This document shows positions 7,489-16,348 of a stretch of 64,000 nucleotides of DNA, one piece after another. Position numbers and translations under genes: made by a program. Below the pieces are notes generated by a model that was given only the letters and a program-made list of their open reading frames with translations, did not search any database and was not told the DNA's origin. Each line of letters begins with the position of its first letter. Positions within the stretch are counted from its first letter, which is position 1. The stretch covers positions 1 to 64,000 of the forward strand of contig JAJDEB010000044.1 in the NCBI GenBank assembly GCA_029260015.1, written 5' to 3'. The DNA is from Phycisphaerae bacterium (GTDB taxonomy: Bacteria > Planctomycetota > Phycisphaerae > UBA1845).

Positions 7489-9741
7489 TTGTTGCGCGAT
7501 TCCAGTTGTTCACCATCAATACCAGTCAGATACGGTTGTAAGCGCAGTGCACCGGGACAAATCCGGGACAAGTTGCATTCCACCGATAGCAGCGCGAGCA
7601 CACTGGCATTACCCGCTTGCAGCTTGCGCGCGCGACGGCGAACCCGCACGGGAAAACGAATTCGCGGTGCAATCTACGCACGGTTTTCGACGAAGGACCA
7701 ACATTCCATCGAGGACCAAGTGCGGAGTTGCCGCGAATTCGCGGACATGAATGGAATCGACATCGTTGATGAATTGATATTCTCTGACAGCAGCGTTCGT
7801 GGCTGTCGTACCCGCAGGCCCGGGTTCACTGCGCTCTGTTCTGAGTTGGAACGAGGCGAGATCGACATCGTTCTGATCTTTTCGACAAATCGACTTTACC
7901 GGAAAACCTATAAATCGCTCCAATTCGTGGAGGAGGAAATCGTTGATCGTGGAATTCGCTGCGTTTTCGTCAGGTCCGGGATCGACACAGCGGACACCGA
8001 CCGCTGGCGACAGCTTCTGCACCTCCACGCAATGATGGACGAAATGGTTGTCCATATGAGTGTATCTCACATCCGTGCGGCGCACGAAGGCATGTTGGAT
8101 CAGGAGTTGGTTCACGGCACAGTGACTTTTGGATTCCGCGGTGTCGCCGTTTCTGGCCAGAAAACTAAGAAGAACAACGCGCGTCGGCGATTTGAGATTG
8201 ATCCCGTCCAAGCCGAATGGGTGCGCAAGATCTTCGCGTGGTATGTCGATGACGGCCTCTCCATCAGTGCCATTATTCGCAAACTTAATCGCGAGAAAGC
8301 GCCGCTTCCGCCCAAATGCACAACGGGCCAATGGACCTATCAGGCTGTTCGTCTGTTGCTTGGAAATCAGCGATACGATGGTCTCTGGGCATACGGCGTA
8401 ACCAAGTCGCAGTACCTAAACAAGCAAGACTATGTTCGGCAAGTCGCGCGCGATGAGCCGCTGCGAACAAAACAGATTGAGCGTCTTCGTATCGTCGATC
8501 ATGTAATGTGGCTGCGCACGCAGGAACGGTTGGCAAACGAACCGAGGCGCGGAGGGCGGACGGCCAAAACGGAAGACAGGAAGCGACGTCCAGAGTTTCT
8601 GAATGCCATGCTACGGTGCAAAGAGCATCAAACCCGCATGCATGTTGGCGGCGCACACGGGCGATATTACTTTTGCCCAATTTGCAAACGAATGGACGCT
8701 CCGGTGCTCTACAGCATGCTGAATCGTGAACTCGCCTGGAAAACAATTAACCAAGAGTGTGCGTCACTTCTATTGGAGGACAGCGAGCTCGTGGACGACA
8801 TCATCGCCTGCACCCAAGCGTTTGTTGAACGTGCCCAGCGACCTGATCCGGGCCAACTCAAGAAGCTTCGCAGCCAGGAGGCGGAATTAACGCGCCGCAT
8901 CCAATTCATTCTGGCCAACTGCGGAGCATCGCCCGACGATCAAAGCGAAGACGCGGCGGCGTTGGCGGACACGCGAGGTCGGCGAGCAAGTGTGCAGGCT
9001 AAGATCGGAGCCTTGGAGGATGCAGAGTCGCGCGTTGTGAAGGTGCCGACAAATGACGAAATCCGTTCATTCCTAAACGATCTAGTCAAGATTCTCCAAC
9101 TCTCCTCGGAATCCAACGACGAAGAAAGCACTGCCCGCGTTCGACGCGTGATCGAGCTGATCACGGGAGGCATCATTGATCTCCAGCAAATGGGCGAACG
9201 AAAGGCGCAGCGAGGCTGGCTCCAGGGGACCTTCCGCAACCACCTGCTCGAATCAACGGTGAATCATTTCACCGGTGGGATCCATCACGGCGATGGCGTT
9301 GGTGTTACCGTTGATTTTCGAGAACCTGCACCGGCGGAACAAATCGCCGACGACGCTAAGCGCCTTTGCGATGAGGGGCTCCTCATGAAGGAAATCGCGG
9401 TGCGTCTGAACTGCTCTCGCAATTTGATCACAAAAGCACTGAAGATTTGGTATGAGCGTCAGGGCGAAAGCCCACCTGACGGGCGCACGCGCCGTTCGTC
9501 GCTCAAACGTAAACACCGAGAGCCTCCAAAAGATCAACGCGCGGCAGACGCAGTCAAGCGACTCGCAGACACTGGCCTCCTCATGCAGGAGATTGCGGAG
9601 AAACTCAACCTTGATCCAAACACGGTGACGAAAGCGTTGCGTTTCGCACACGAGCAAGAAGGGACTATCGCGCCAGACGGAAGATATCGCCGACGGTCGC
9701 TCGCAAGAAAAACCACCAAGGGGAAGCGGAAGTCTGTGTAG
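7489..9741 (+). CDS. large serine recombinase with tandem C-terminal HTH-like repeats
   Basis: The protein (up to 750 residues) is a site-specific recombinase of the resolvase/invertase superfamily. The catalytic domain (about 60-200) contains AIYARFSTKDQHSIEDQ with the nucleophilic Ser67, and LIFSTNRLYRKTYKSL. A recombinase DNA-binding domain (about 215-330, with GLSISAIIRKLNREK) and a zinc-ribbon-like CKEHQTRMHVGGAHGRYYFC segment follow, then a coiled region. The last 130 residues hold two copies of a roughly 55-residue unit (CDEGLLMKEIAVRLNCSRN and ADTGLLMQEIAEKLNLDPN), each a helix-turn-helix followed by a basic PDGR-x-R-R-x-S-L tail. The true start is uncertain: ATG 7489 lies some 60 codons before the domain and lacks a good ribosome site. 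It may have mobilised neighbouring accessory genes. Confidence 0.88.
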   Translation: MLRDSSCSPSIPVRYGCKRSAPGQIRDKLHSTDSSASTLALPACSLRARRRTRTGKRIRGAIYARFSTKDQHSIEDQVRSCREFADMNGIDIVDELIFSDSSVRGCRTRRPGFTALCSELERGEIDIVLIFSTNRLYRKTYKSLQFVEEEIVDRGIRCVFVRSGIDTADTDRWRQLLHLHAMMDEMVVHMSVSHIRAAHEGMLDQELVHGTVTFGFRGVAVSGQKTKKNNARRRFEIDPVQAEWVRKIFAWYVDDGLSISAIIRKLNREKAPLPPKCTTGQWTYQAVRLLLGNQRYDGLWAYGVTKSQYLNKQDYVRQVARDEPLRTKQIERLRIVDHVMWLRTQERLANEPRRGGRTAKTEDRKRRPEFLNAMLRCKEHQTRMHVGGAHGRYYFCPICKRMDAPVLYSMLNRELAWKTINQECASLLLEDSELVDDIIACTQAFVERAQRPDPGQLKKLRSQEAELTRRIQFILANCGASPDDQSEDAAALADTRGRRASVQAKIGALEDAESRVVKVPTNDEIRSFLNDLVKILQLSSESNDEESTARVRRVIELITGGIIDLQQMGERKAQRGWLQGTFRNHLLESTVNHFTGGIHHGDGVGVTVDFREPAPAEQIADDAKRLCDEGLLMKEIAVRLNCSRNLITKALKIWYERQGESPPDGRTRRSSLKRKHREPPKDQRAADAVKRLADTGLLMQEIAEKLNLDPNTVTKALRFAHEQEGTIAPDGRYRRRSLARKTTKGKRKSV

Positions 9742-10819
9742 TTGATGCAGATCGGGCGTTGGCTATTTGAAGATACATCGCGGGTCACTCGCGCTGTCAC
9801 TCACGACTTCGTGTTTGATTACGCGGCGGTCCAATGCAAACGCCCTTATCGAGAAATCGATTGGCCCGACTTATGACGGCCAGCTGCGTGAGCTGGCAGT
9901 CATTGTGTCAATCGGAGCATCAACATGATCAACGCCATGTCTCTTTAAGATTCTAACCCGCCCAGGGCAGCCACGGCAAGCGTCGCGCTCTCGGAGGCGT
10001 CCCTCGATGCCCGATCGCCCTGTCCGCCCAAGCAACATCGACCGGTTCGCGCGGAATCTACGCACGTGATAATCAGTGAGCCAAGTGTGCGTCAAGAGTG
10101 GGTCAGTTGCGGGGTGCAAACCATTTGTTCTTGTCACAATTGGCGTGTCATTCCAGCTGGATCGGCTTCCCGGAGTTCTTCCGAGCTGGACTTGGATCTT
10201 TCGCGGTCGCGCCGGAGACTAATTCCAGGTTGCGCGCCTGGACTCCGGCTCCGATGGTCGCGATCAATTCTCCCGGTTCTTGTCCAGTGAAGAGCGCAAA
10301 CCGGATGCTTCGGCCAATTCGTGCTTGATTCATCGGAAGGGGACGCCGTGGGCAAAGAACGCCACATCGGTGATTCAAGGAATGGCCTATTTTTCCTCAG
10401 TGGATGGGTGTTGCGAAAGTGAGGCGCTGAGCTGAGGCGCGGACGCAATTACCGGCTGAGCCCAAAACGAGAATCTGAGCACACATTGGCGGCCCGCCTG
10501 GACGATCACACTTGTTCCACTTCCGCCTGAGGCTTCCCCGCCACTCGGAGCGAGCCTCGCGAATGGCGCCTTTCTCCTCCCTCCCCGGAGTACTACCGCG
10601 TCGACAAATCGCGGGTCGCGGCCTTCGTGAGCAGAATAGTTAAGCCGTACCGCCGCTCCCTTGAGAGTTAGCGCTTGCCCACAGACCAAGTCAAGGTCGG
10701 TCTCTGTAGCCATCACGGCTAGGGTGTGCAAGCTTTGTCCAGCGGGTAGAATGTGCAATCTTCTGGCCACCGGCGGTCGGACCCGGACATGGGAATTTGG
10801 AGGCGTCGGAAAGTTCGTC
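9742..10819. other. long intergenic region, no confident gene
   Basis: About 1.08 kb between the recombinase and the sigma factor. A 43-codon frame directly after the recombinase (9745-9876) and two minus-strand frames (10148-10378, and 10387-10713 starting MATETDLDLVCG) have somewhat protein-like composition. They lack ribosome sites and recognisable families. Divergent promoter elements for the sigma operon may lie here, but no clear -35/-10 pair stands out. Confidence 0.4.
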
Positions 10820-11452
10820 ATGGCGCGCGAGGAAATGAGTGCTACGGAGCTGGACCGCAAGGACGGAAATCATCCGGCAAACTTGAACTTGGTTGAAGCG
10901 TGGGTCGATGAGCACGCCGACTACCTGCTTCGGTACGCCCTCCCACGTCTTCGTGATCGTCATGTCGCCGAAGAGGTGTTGCAGGAGACCTTCATGGCGG
11001 CGCTGAAGTCTGCGGCCAAATTCCGCGGGGATTCCAGCGCCCGGACTTGGCTCGTGGGCCTGCTTCGCCGCAAGATCGCCGACCATTATCGAAAACGTGG
11101 CCGTGAACCTCAAACAGAATCGCTTGACACGACGGATTCAGTGATCGACGGGTGGTTCGACGAGAAGGGCATGTGGAAACGATGGCCTGGCGAGTACGAC
11201 GTGGATCCCTCAACGCTCCAAGACAAGGCCGATTTTTGGCGCGTTTTTGAGACGTGCCTGAAGGCGCTGCCGGAGCGCTTGGCGGAGGCGTTTGCTTTGC
11301 GCGTGGTGGATGATCGGGAGCCGGACGACGTATGTAAGGTTTTGTCGATCACGTCGACTAACCTATGGGTGTCGCTGCACCGCGCGCGGGCACGGCTTCG
11401 CGTCTGCCTGGAGGCGAATTGGTTTCAATCGGAAATAGAGGAGTCCGGTTGA
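10820..11452 (+). CDS. ECF-type RNA polymerase sigma factor
   Basis: The protein (about 210 residues from ATG 10820) directs RNA polymerase to a stress regulon. Region 2 is visible as DRHVAEEVLQETFMAALKSA with the following FRGDSSARTWLVGLLRRKIADHYR, and region 4 as LPERLAEAFALRVVDDREPD followed by LWVSLHRARARLRVCLE. An unusually long, acidic linker (WFDEKGMWKRWPGEYDVDPS) separates the regions. The longer open frame from 10661 has no family support. The stop overlaps the ATG of a zinc-finger anti-sigma protein (TGATG), which indicates translational coupling and a regulator pair. Confidence 0.88.
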   Translation: MAREEMSATELDRKDGNHPANLNLVEAWVDEHADYLLRYALPRLRDRHVAEEVLQETFMAALKSAAKFRGDSSARTWLVGLLRRKIADHYRKRGREPQTESLDTTDSVIDGWFDEKGMWKRWPGEYDVDPSTLQDKADFWRVFETCLKALPERLAEAFALRVVDDREPDDVCKVLSITSTNLWVSLHRARARLRVCLEANWFQSEIEESG

Positions 11453-11730
11453 TGTTGTCTTGCAAGAAAGCCATCGAACTAATGTCCGAAGGAATGGACC
11501 ACAAGTTGCCGTTCTGGCGACGGCTATCCCTGCGTCTCCACGTTGCAATGTGCCACCACTGCCCGCGATACGCACGTCAAATCCGGTCGTTGGATCTTGC
11601 CGTCAGGCAACACTATAGCGCTGATCCGTCGCGGACGACGACGGAGCCCCTTGCTCGCACCGACCTGGAGCGAATCAAGGCCTTGCTGCGTGAAGCCGCA
11701 TCCAAATCTGAACCGCAAAAAGATTCGTAA
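11452..11730 (+). CDS. small zinc-finger anti-sigma factor-like protein
   Basis: This 92-residue cytoplasmic protein starts MLSCKKAIELMSEGMDHKLP and contains the H-x3-C-x2-C signature (HVAMCHHC, about residues 29-36) of ZAS-type anti-sigma factors. The first Cys is at residue 4. No membrane helix is evident. It overlaps the ECF sigma gene by one base, so the two are translated together, and it very likely binds and silences that sigma factor. It may respond to redox or metal through its Cys/His cluster; this last point is family knowledge, not shown here. Confidence 0.75.
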   Translation: MLSCKKAIELMSEGMDHKLPFWRRLSLRLHVAMCHHCPRYARQIRSLDLAVRQHYSADPSRTTTEPLARTDLERIKALLREAASKSEPQKDS

Positions 11731-11897
11731 GGTATTTCAGCTCCCCGGCGACCAACCCTGCAGAACAGAAGCGCAACCGAGCGAGCGGTCGAGTAGGCCG
11801 CACGGCGTGGTTGACGTTAGCCAATCGGAAACGGAATCAACCGTCGTCCCAAACGGAAGGCGGCATTCCCTCCCGGTCGAGGTACGTACAAGTGCGC

Positions 11898-12527
11898 ATG
11901 GCAACCAAGGATATTGTGGACGGGTCAACGGTCGAAGGTGGCGCGGGATGCTCCGAGTCAGAATCCGCCTTTGCGGTCAGCGGTTGGTGGCGTCGGCCCA
12001 TCCCGTTAACACTGTTGATGAGCGCCACCATCGTGTCCCTCTACGCCGCCTTTGAACGTATCGGAACCCAAGCCAATGCCGATGTGATTGAATACACGAC
12101 CAATCTCGGTGGCGGGTTCCTGGCCGTTGGCATGACGGACGATCAGCCGGGTTTCATCGTCTTGTCGGCGCTCGATCAAACCGATGTGAAAGTTTCCGCG
12201 GATCAAGTGAGCAGTGTCGTGGCGGGAGAACACACCCGCGTCGAGGTTCGCACGCCGAGCGATCGCTGGACGGCGCGACTGCGCGGTCCACAAGTTGTCG
12301 TCGTGGACAAGCAGGGCGCAGTAACAACGGCCCGCGTGGACTGGCGACTTGAAGAGTTCGTTCGTCTCCGCGACAGCGCGGACTGTGCACACTCTATTGC
12401 GGGCGCTCATCCGCATTGCGGCGCGCCATTCGCCGACCTACAAGCCATTGTATCGGCCGGTCTGGTCGCCGGCGTGCCCGACGACATGCGGAGATTTTTA
12501 GACGGTTACAGGGAGCCATCGGAGTAG
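11898..12527 (+). CDS. single-pass membrane protein of unknown function in the sigma operon
   Basis: I do not recognise the family. From ATG 11898 (MATKDIVDGS) the protein has about 209 residues. It has a hydrophilic N-terminus of about 30 residues, one membrane helix (IPLTLLMSATIVSLYAAF), then an extracytoplasmic domain with TTNLGGGFLAVGMTDDQPGF and a Cys/His-containing tail (DCAHSIAGAHPHCG). The frame is open from 11811, but no start with a clear ribosome site is seen there. It lies 167 bases after the anti-sigma gene on the same strand and may be part of that operon, for example as a sensor or target. Confidence 0.55.
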   Translation: MATKDIVDGSTVEGGAGCSESESAFAVSGWWRRPIPLTLLMSATIVSLYAAFERIGTQANADVIEYTTNLGGGFLAVGMTDDQPGFIVLSALDQTDVKVSADQVSSVVAGEHTRVEVRTPSDRWTARLRGPQVVVVDKQGAVTTARVDWRLEEFVRLRDSADCAHSIAGAHPHCGAPFADLQAIVSAGLVAGVPDDMRRFLDGYREPSE

Positions 12528-12607
12528 CTGAGTGAACCCCGCGCGGCGGGACTCTCACTCGATGGCGACGCATGCGCAATACACAACGAGATGACCAGGA
12601 GAACCAT

Positions 12608-13174
12608 ATGCCAAGATTGAAAGCAGTAACTACCTCGGATGCGACGGGCCAAGCTCGTGAGCTTCTTGAAGGCGTCGAGAAAAGACTGGGGATGGCGCCG
12701 AACATTATGCGGACGATGGCAAACTCGCCGGCGGTGCTGGAGGCTTATCTCGCGTTTGGTGCGGCCCTCGGCAAGGGATCGTTATCGGCGAAACTTCGCG
12801 AGCAGATCGCTCTGGCGGTCGGTGAAGCCAATCAATGCAAATATTGCCTGGCCGCGCACTCGGCGCTTGGCAACAAGGCCGGTCTGAGTGAAGCGGAAGT
12901 CGAGGAGAGTCGCCGCGGCGTTTCATCCAACGCCAAGACTCAAGCCGCACTCGGATTCGCAAGGAAAGTCGTACGCGAGCGCGGCTGGGTTGGCAACGAT
13001 GACCTAGCAAGCTTGCGAACCGCCGGGTTCGATGACGGCGGGATAGCCGAAATCGTCGCGACGGTCGCGGTGAACATCTTCACCAACTATTTCAACCACG
13101 TCGCCGAGACGGTGGTCGATTTTCCCGAAGTCAGTGAGTTAAAGGTTGGTACCGAGTGCGCAAGCACCCAGTAG
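12608..13174 (+). CDS. carboxymuconolactone decarboxylase/AhpD-family protein
   Basis: The protein (about 188 residues from ATG 12608, preceded by AGGAG) belongs to the CMD/AhpD alkylhydroperoxidase-like family. The redox motif is NQCKYCLAAHSALG, a C-x2-C-x3-H centre, preceded by LREQIALAVGEAN, as in peroxidase-type members that reduce hydroperoxides with a thiol partner. It sits just upstream of the YHS protein and the arsenic cluster. CMD proteins are common next to arsenic and other stress genes. Substrate unknown. Confidence 0.88.
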   Translation: MPRLKAVTTSDATGQARELLEGVEKRLGMAPNIMRTMANSPAVLEAYLAFGAALGKGSLSAKLREQIALAVGEANQCKYCLAAHSALGNKAGLSEAEVEESRRGVSSNAKTQAALGFARKVVRERGWVGNDDLASLRTAGFDDGGIAEIVATVAVNIFTNYFNHVAETVVDFPEVSELKVGTECASTQ

Positions 13175-13204
13175 CGAGTTCTATTTTTTGAAAGGATAAA
13201 TGAG

Positions 13205-13771
13205 ATGAAGTTTTGTGCGTTGATTCTAACAGGAGTACTCCCTGCGATAGCGATTGCGCAGGGCTCGGGCACGGAGACTCACCCCACCGCGCTGGACGGG
13301 TACTGCGCGGTCAGCATCGTCAAGATGGACAAGCTGATCAAGGGAAGTCCGGCCCATTCTTCGGTCTATGATGGAAAGGAGTACAATTTTCCTTCCGTTG
13401 AGGCCAAGAAAATGTTTGACGAAAACCCGGCGGCTTTCGCTCCCGCATTGGGCGGCAATTGCGTCGTATGCAAAGTTGACGTCAAGAAAGACGTACCGGG
13501 CAAGCCGGAATTCCGTCGGGTCCATAACGGTCGTTTGTACCTCTTCCCATCTGAGGAGCCCCTCAAGACATTCATCGCCAATCCGGAAAAGTACGCCGAC
13601 GCCGACTTGGCGCTAAGCGGAATTTGTCCCGTCTGCAGAGTGGATGCAAAGAAGGAAGTGAAGGGCAAAGCGGACCTTGCCTGGGACTACAAAGCAACTC
13701 GCTACCTTTTTCCGGCGAAGGAGCAGCTCGATAAATTTCGGAAAAACCCCAAGCGATATGCGGTTAAATAG
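13205..13771 (+). CDS. secreted protein with three YHS-like domains
   Basis: A signal peptide (MKFCALILTGVLPAIAIAQG) is followed by three copies of a roughly 50-residue unit of the YHS type, a small metal-linked module found in copper and heavy-metal proteins. The units start at GYCAVSIVKMDKLIKG, NCVVCKVDVKKDVPG and ICPVCRVDAKKEVKG, and each continues to an F-P-S/A-x-E motif and an N-P-x-x-Y/F end. Repeats 2 and 3 have C-x-V-C or C-P-V-C pairs and repeat 1 has a single Cys. A GAAAGG site precedes the ATG. The location upstream of ArsM suggests periplasmic metal or metalloid binding, but this is inference. Confidence 0.8.
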   Translation: MKFCALILTGVLPAIAIAQGSGTETHPTALDGYCAVSIVKMDKLIKGSPAHSSVYDGKEYNFPSVEAKKMFDENPAAFAPALGGNCVVCKVDVKKDVPGKPEFRRVHNGRLYLFPSEEPLKTFIANPEKYADADLALSGICPVCRVDAKKEVKGKADLAWDYKATRYLFPAKEQLDKFRKNPKRYAVK

Positions 13772-13946
13772 GACACGTAGGGAACCGCTTTCTTAACGCC
13801 GGGCTGCGAGTCGCGTGGCGGTCGTCTGCTACGCGACTCTCCCGCCCCGGCAGGACGTTGTTGCGAGGCATCGTTTGGGCGCAATTGTGTCGCAGGAATC
13901 CGGCTGATGCCGCCGGAGAACACCTGAGAAGCGAAAGAGGTGATTT

Positions 13947-15164
13947 ATGGGATTGACTGTTGCGGAAAGCGTTGACGCGAATGCAACGGTGGACGGGAGC
14001 GTATCGGACGTCGAGCGGCACGTCGTTGAGCGATATGCACAGGCTGCTCGGACGGTGGAACCTGCATTGTGCTGTCCGGCATCCAGTTACGATCCAAAGC
14101 TTTTGGAAAAACTGCCCCCCGAGATCGTCGCTACCGATTACGGGTGCGGCGACCCTTCCACGCACGCAAAGTCCGGCGAAACGGTTCTTGATCTCGGGTC
14201 AGGGTCTGGCAAGGCTTGCTACATCTTGGCACAGACGGTCGGCCCTTCGGGACGAGTGATTGGCATCGACATGAACGACACGATGCTGGCACTGGCCCGG
14301 AAGTTCCAGAAGGAAATGGCTTGCAGAATTGGGTACGAAAACGTGCAGTTCATTAAAGCGCGCATACAGGATCTGGGGTTGGATCTGGAGCAGATGGAAG
14401 AGTGGTTGCGCAGTCATCCCATCACGGAGATGACGGGGATCGCCGCGTTTGAAAGCGAGTGCGACCGGCTGCGGCTCACTTCGCCAGCAGTCGAGTCCCA
14501 AAGCGTAGACGTTGTGGTTTCCAACTGCGTTCTGAATCTCGTTCGCCCCGCCGACAAGGTTCGCCTGTTCGGCGAGATTCATCGTGTGCTCAAGCGTGGC
14601 GGCCGGGCAGTGATTTCGGACATTGTTTGCGATGAGGAGCCGACGCAGGCAATTGTCAACGATCCCGAGCTTTGGAGCGGCTGCATCGCCGGTGCGTTTC
14701 GCGAGGATCGTTTTCTGGAGCACTTCGAAAAGGCCGGGTTCTACGGCGTGGAGATCGTCGCTCGTCAAGCGGAACCATGGCAGATTGTCGACGGAATTGA
14801 GTTCCGGTCCATGACCGTGCGGGCCTACAAAGGCAAGGAGGGTCCGTGTCTGGAACGCAACCAGGCAGTTATCTACAAGGGTCCGTGGAAACAGGTCCGC
14901 GACGACGACGGACACATCCTGCATCGTGGCCAGCGCATGGCCGTTTGCGACAAGACGCTACGAATTCTTACGGACCTCAAAGGCCCGTATGCGACTGACA
15001 TCATTTCGGTTCAGCCGCGGGACGAGGTTCCATTGGATACGGCTCGGCCATTTGATTGCCATAGAGTCAAGCTGCGTGATCCGCAAGAGACGAAGGGACA
15101 GGATTTCAGTGAAACATCTCTAGGTGAAGGCGGACCATGTTGCGACGGCGATCAGTGTTGTTGA
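13947..15164 (+). CDS. arsM: arsenite S-adenosylmethionine methyltransferase, arsenosugar-type
   Basis: The 405-residue protein methylates As(III) with S-adenosylmethionine, the entry step to methylarsenicals and arsenosugars. It carries the long form's N-terminal ALCCP and YGCGDP motifs, the SAM-binding LDLGSGSGKACY motif, and the two Cys that bind arsenic in ArsM proteins, here Cys194 (VSNCVLNL) and Cys246 (SGCIAGA). The C-terminal extension ends GPCCDGDQCC, a likely thiol cluster for holding metalloid. It heads the run ArsM, PiT transporter, ArsS and FNR-like reductase on one strand, with 40 bases to the next gene. Confidence 0.93.
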   Translation: MGLTVAESVDANATVDGSVSDVERHVVERYAQAARTVEPALCCPASSYDPKLLEKLPPEIVATDYGCGDPSTHAKSGETVLDLGSGSGKACYILAQTVGPSGRVIGIDMNDTMLALARKFQKEMACRIGYENVQFIKARIQDLGLDLEQMEEWLRSHPITEMTGIAAFESECDRLRLTSPAVESQSVDVVVSNCVLNLVRPADKVRLFGEIHRVLKRGGRAVISDIVCDEEPTQAIVNDPELWSGCIAGAFREDRFLEHFEKAGFYGVEIVARQAEPWQIVDGIEFRSMTVRAYKGKEGPCLERNQAVIYKGPWKQVRDDDGHILHRGQRMAVCDKTLRILTDLKGPYATDIISVQPRDEVPLDTARPFDCHRVKLRDPQETKGQDFSETSLGEGGPCCDGDQCC

Positions 15165-15204
15165 GACAACTTACCCTTGTGCGACGTCACAACGGAATTG
15201 AACG

Positions 15205-16344
15205 ATGACGCTGTTCATTCTCGCCCTTGCCGTCTTCTGGCTCGCTTACAGCAATGGTGCGAACGACAATTTCAAAGGCGTTGCTACGCTCTATGGAAGT
15301 GGGACGCTTACGTTTCGCTCGGCGCTTGGGTGGGCAACGTTAGCTACGCTTGCCGGAAGCGTGTTGTCGATCGCACTCGCAGGCTCACTCGCGAAATCCT
15401 TCAGTGGTAAGGGGCTCGTCCCGCCCGACATTTTGCAAAGCGGTTCACTACTGATCGCGGTCGCATCGGCGGGCGCGATAACGATTTTTCTGGCCACGAT
15501 TCTGGGCATGCCAACGTCAACGACGCACGCATTGACCGGCGCGCTGGCTGGCGTGGCAATCGTCGCAAGTCCCGACCGTTCGGGATTCACCAAGTTGCTG
15601 TCGGAGTTTCTAGTGCCCCTGCTAATCAGTCCGGTGATTGCGATCCTTGGCGCGTCGATACTCTATGTACTTTTTCACCGTGCGCGCCTCGCCCGTGGCA
15701 TCACACGCGAGACTTGCGTGTGCATCGGAAGGTGCCCACCGATACCCGTTCGGATGCAGGCAGATGGGGCAGCGTTTGTGGCCGTGCCCCTGGACGGCGG
15801 CCCCAGGTTTATGGTTGCAACTCAAGACGAGTGCGTTGAGCACTACGAGGGTAACGTCGTCGGGGTTAGCGCGCAGGCGGCCGTGGACGGCCTGCATTCC
15901 TTCAGCGGGCTCGCCGTTTGCTTTGCGCGGGCAGTAAACGACACACCTAAGATTGCCGCGCTACTCTTCGCGGCTGGAACAGCCGGAACCATCGGCGTCG
16001 GTTGGAAACTCGGTCTTGTAGCGGTGGCCATGGCGCTTGGCGGAATGCTCAGCGCCCGAAAGGTGGCCGAAACCATGAGCAAGCGAATTTCCAAATTGAA
16101 TTCGGGTCAGGGACTGACCAGCAGCCTAGTAACGGCCGGACTGGTTCTTATCGCGTCGCGGCTCGGTATGCCTGTCTCCACGACCCATGTCTCGTGTGGT
16201 TCGATCTTCGGCATCGGAATTGTTTCTGGGACGGCTCGTTGGAAAACGATCAGCCACATCTTGCTGGCCTGGATCACGACGCTGCCGATGGGCGCCATTC
16301 TCGGGGCCGGTGGATACTTGTTCATGACGCATCTTCGAGGTTGA
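15205..16344 (+). CDS. pit: PiT-family inorganic phosphate (arsenate?) transporter
   Basis: The 379-residue polytopic membrane protein has the duplicated PiT signature: YSNGANDNFKGVATLYGSG near residue 14 with GMPTSTTHALTGALAG at about 95, and the second copy CFARAVNDTPKIAALLF with GMPVSTTHVSCGSIFG. PiT carriers take up metal-phosphate with protons or sodium. Its place between ArsM and ArsS, five bases before ArsS, suggests a role in phosphate homeostasis during arsenic exposure or in moving arsenate. The family itself does not discriminate strongly. A short Cys-containing loop (TCVCIGRCPPIPV) in the middle is unusual. Confidence 0.93.
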   Translation: MTLFILALAVFWLAYSNGANDNFKGVATLYGSGTLTFRSALGWATLATLAGSVLSIALAGSLAKSFSGKGLVPPDILQSGSLLIAVASAGAITIFLATILGMPTSTTHALTGALAGVAIVASPDRSGFTKLLSEFLVPLLISPVIAILGASILYVLFHRARLARGITRETCVCIGRCPPIPVRMQADGAAFVAVPLDGGPRFMVATQDECVEHYEGNVVGVSAQAAVDGLHSFSGLAVCFARAVNDTPKIAALLFAAGTAGTIGVGWKLGLVAVAMALGGMLSARKVAETMSKRISKLNSGQGLTSSLVTAGLVLIASRLGMPVSTTHVSCGSIFGIGIVSGTARWKTISHILLAWITTLPMGAILGAGGYLFMTHLRG

Positions 16345-16348
16345 ACCA

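Noticed and set aside
10387-10713. Minus-strand frame starting MATETDLDLVCG
   Set aside because: Somewhat protein-like, but no ribosome site, no recognisable family, and low-complexity end. Not enough to call a gene.
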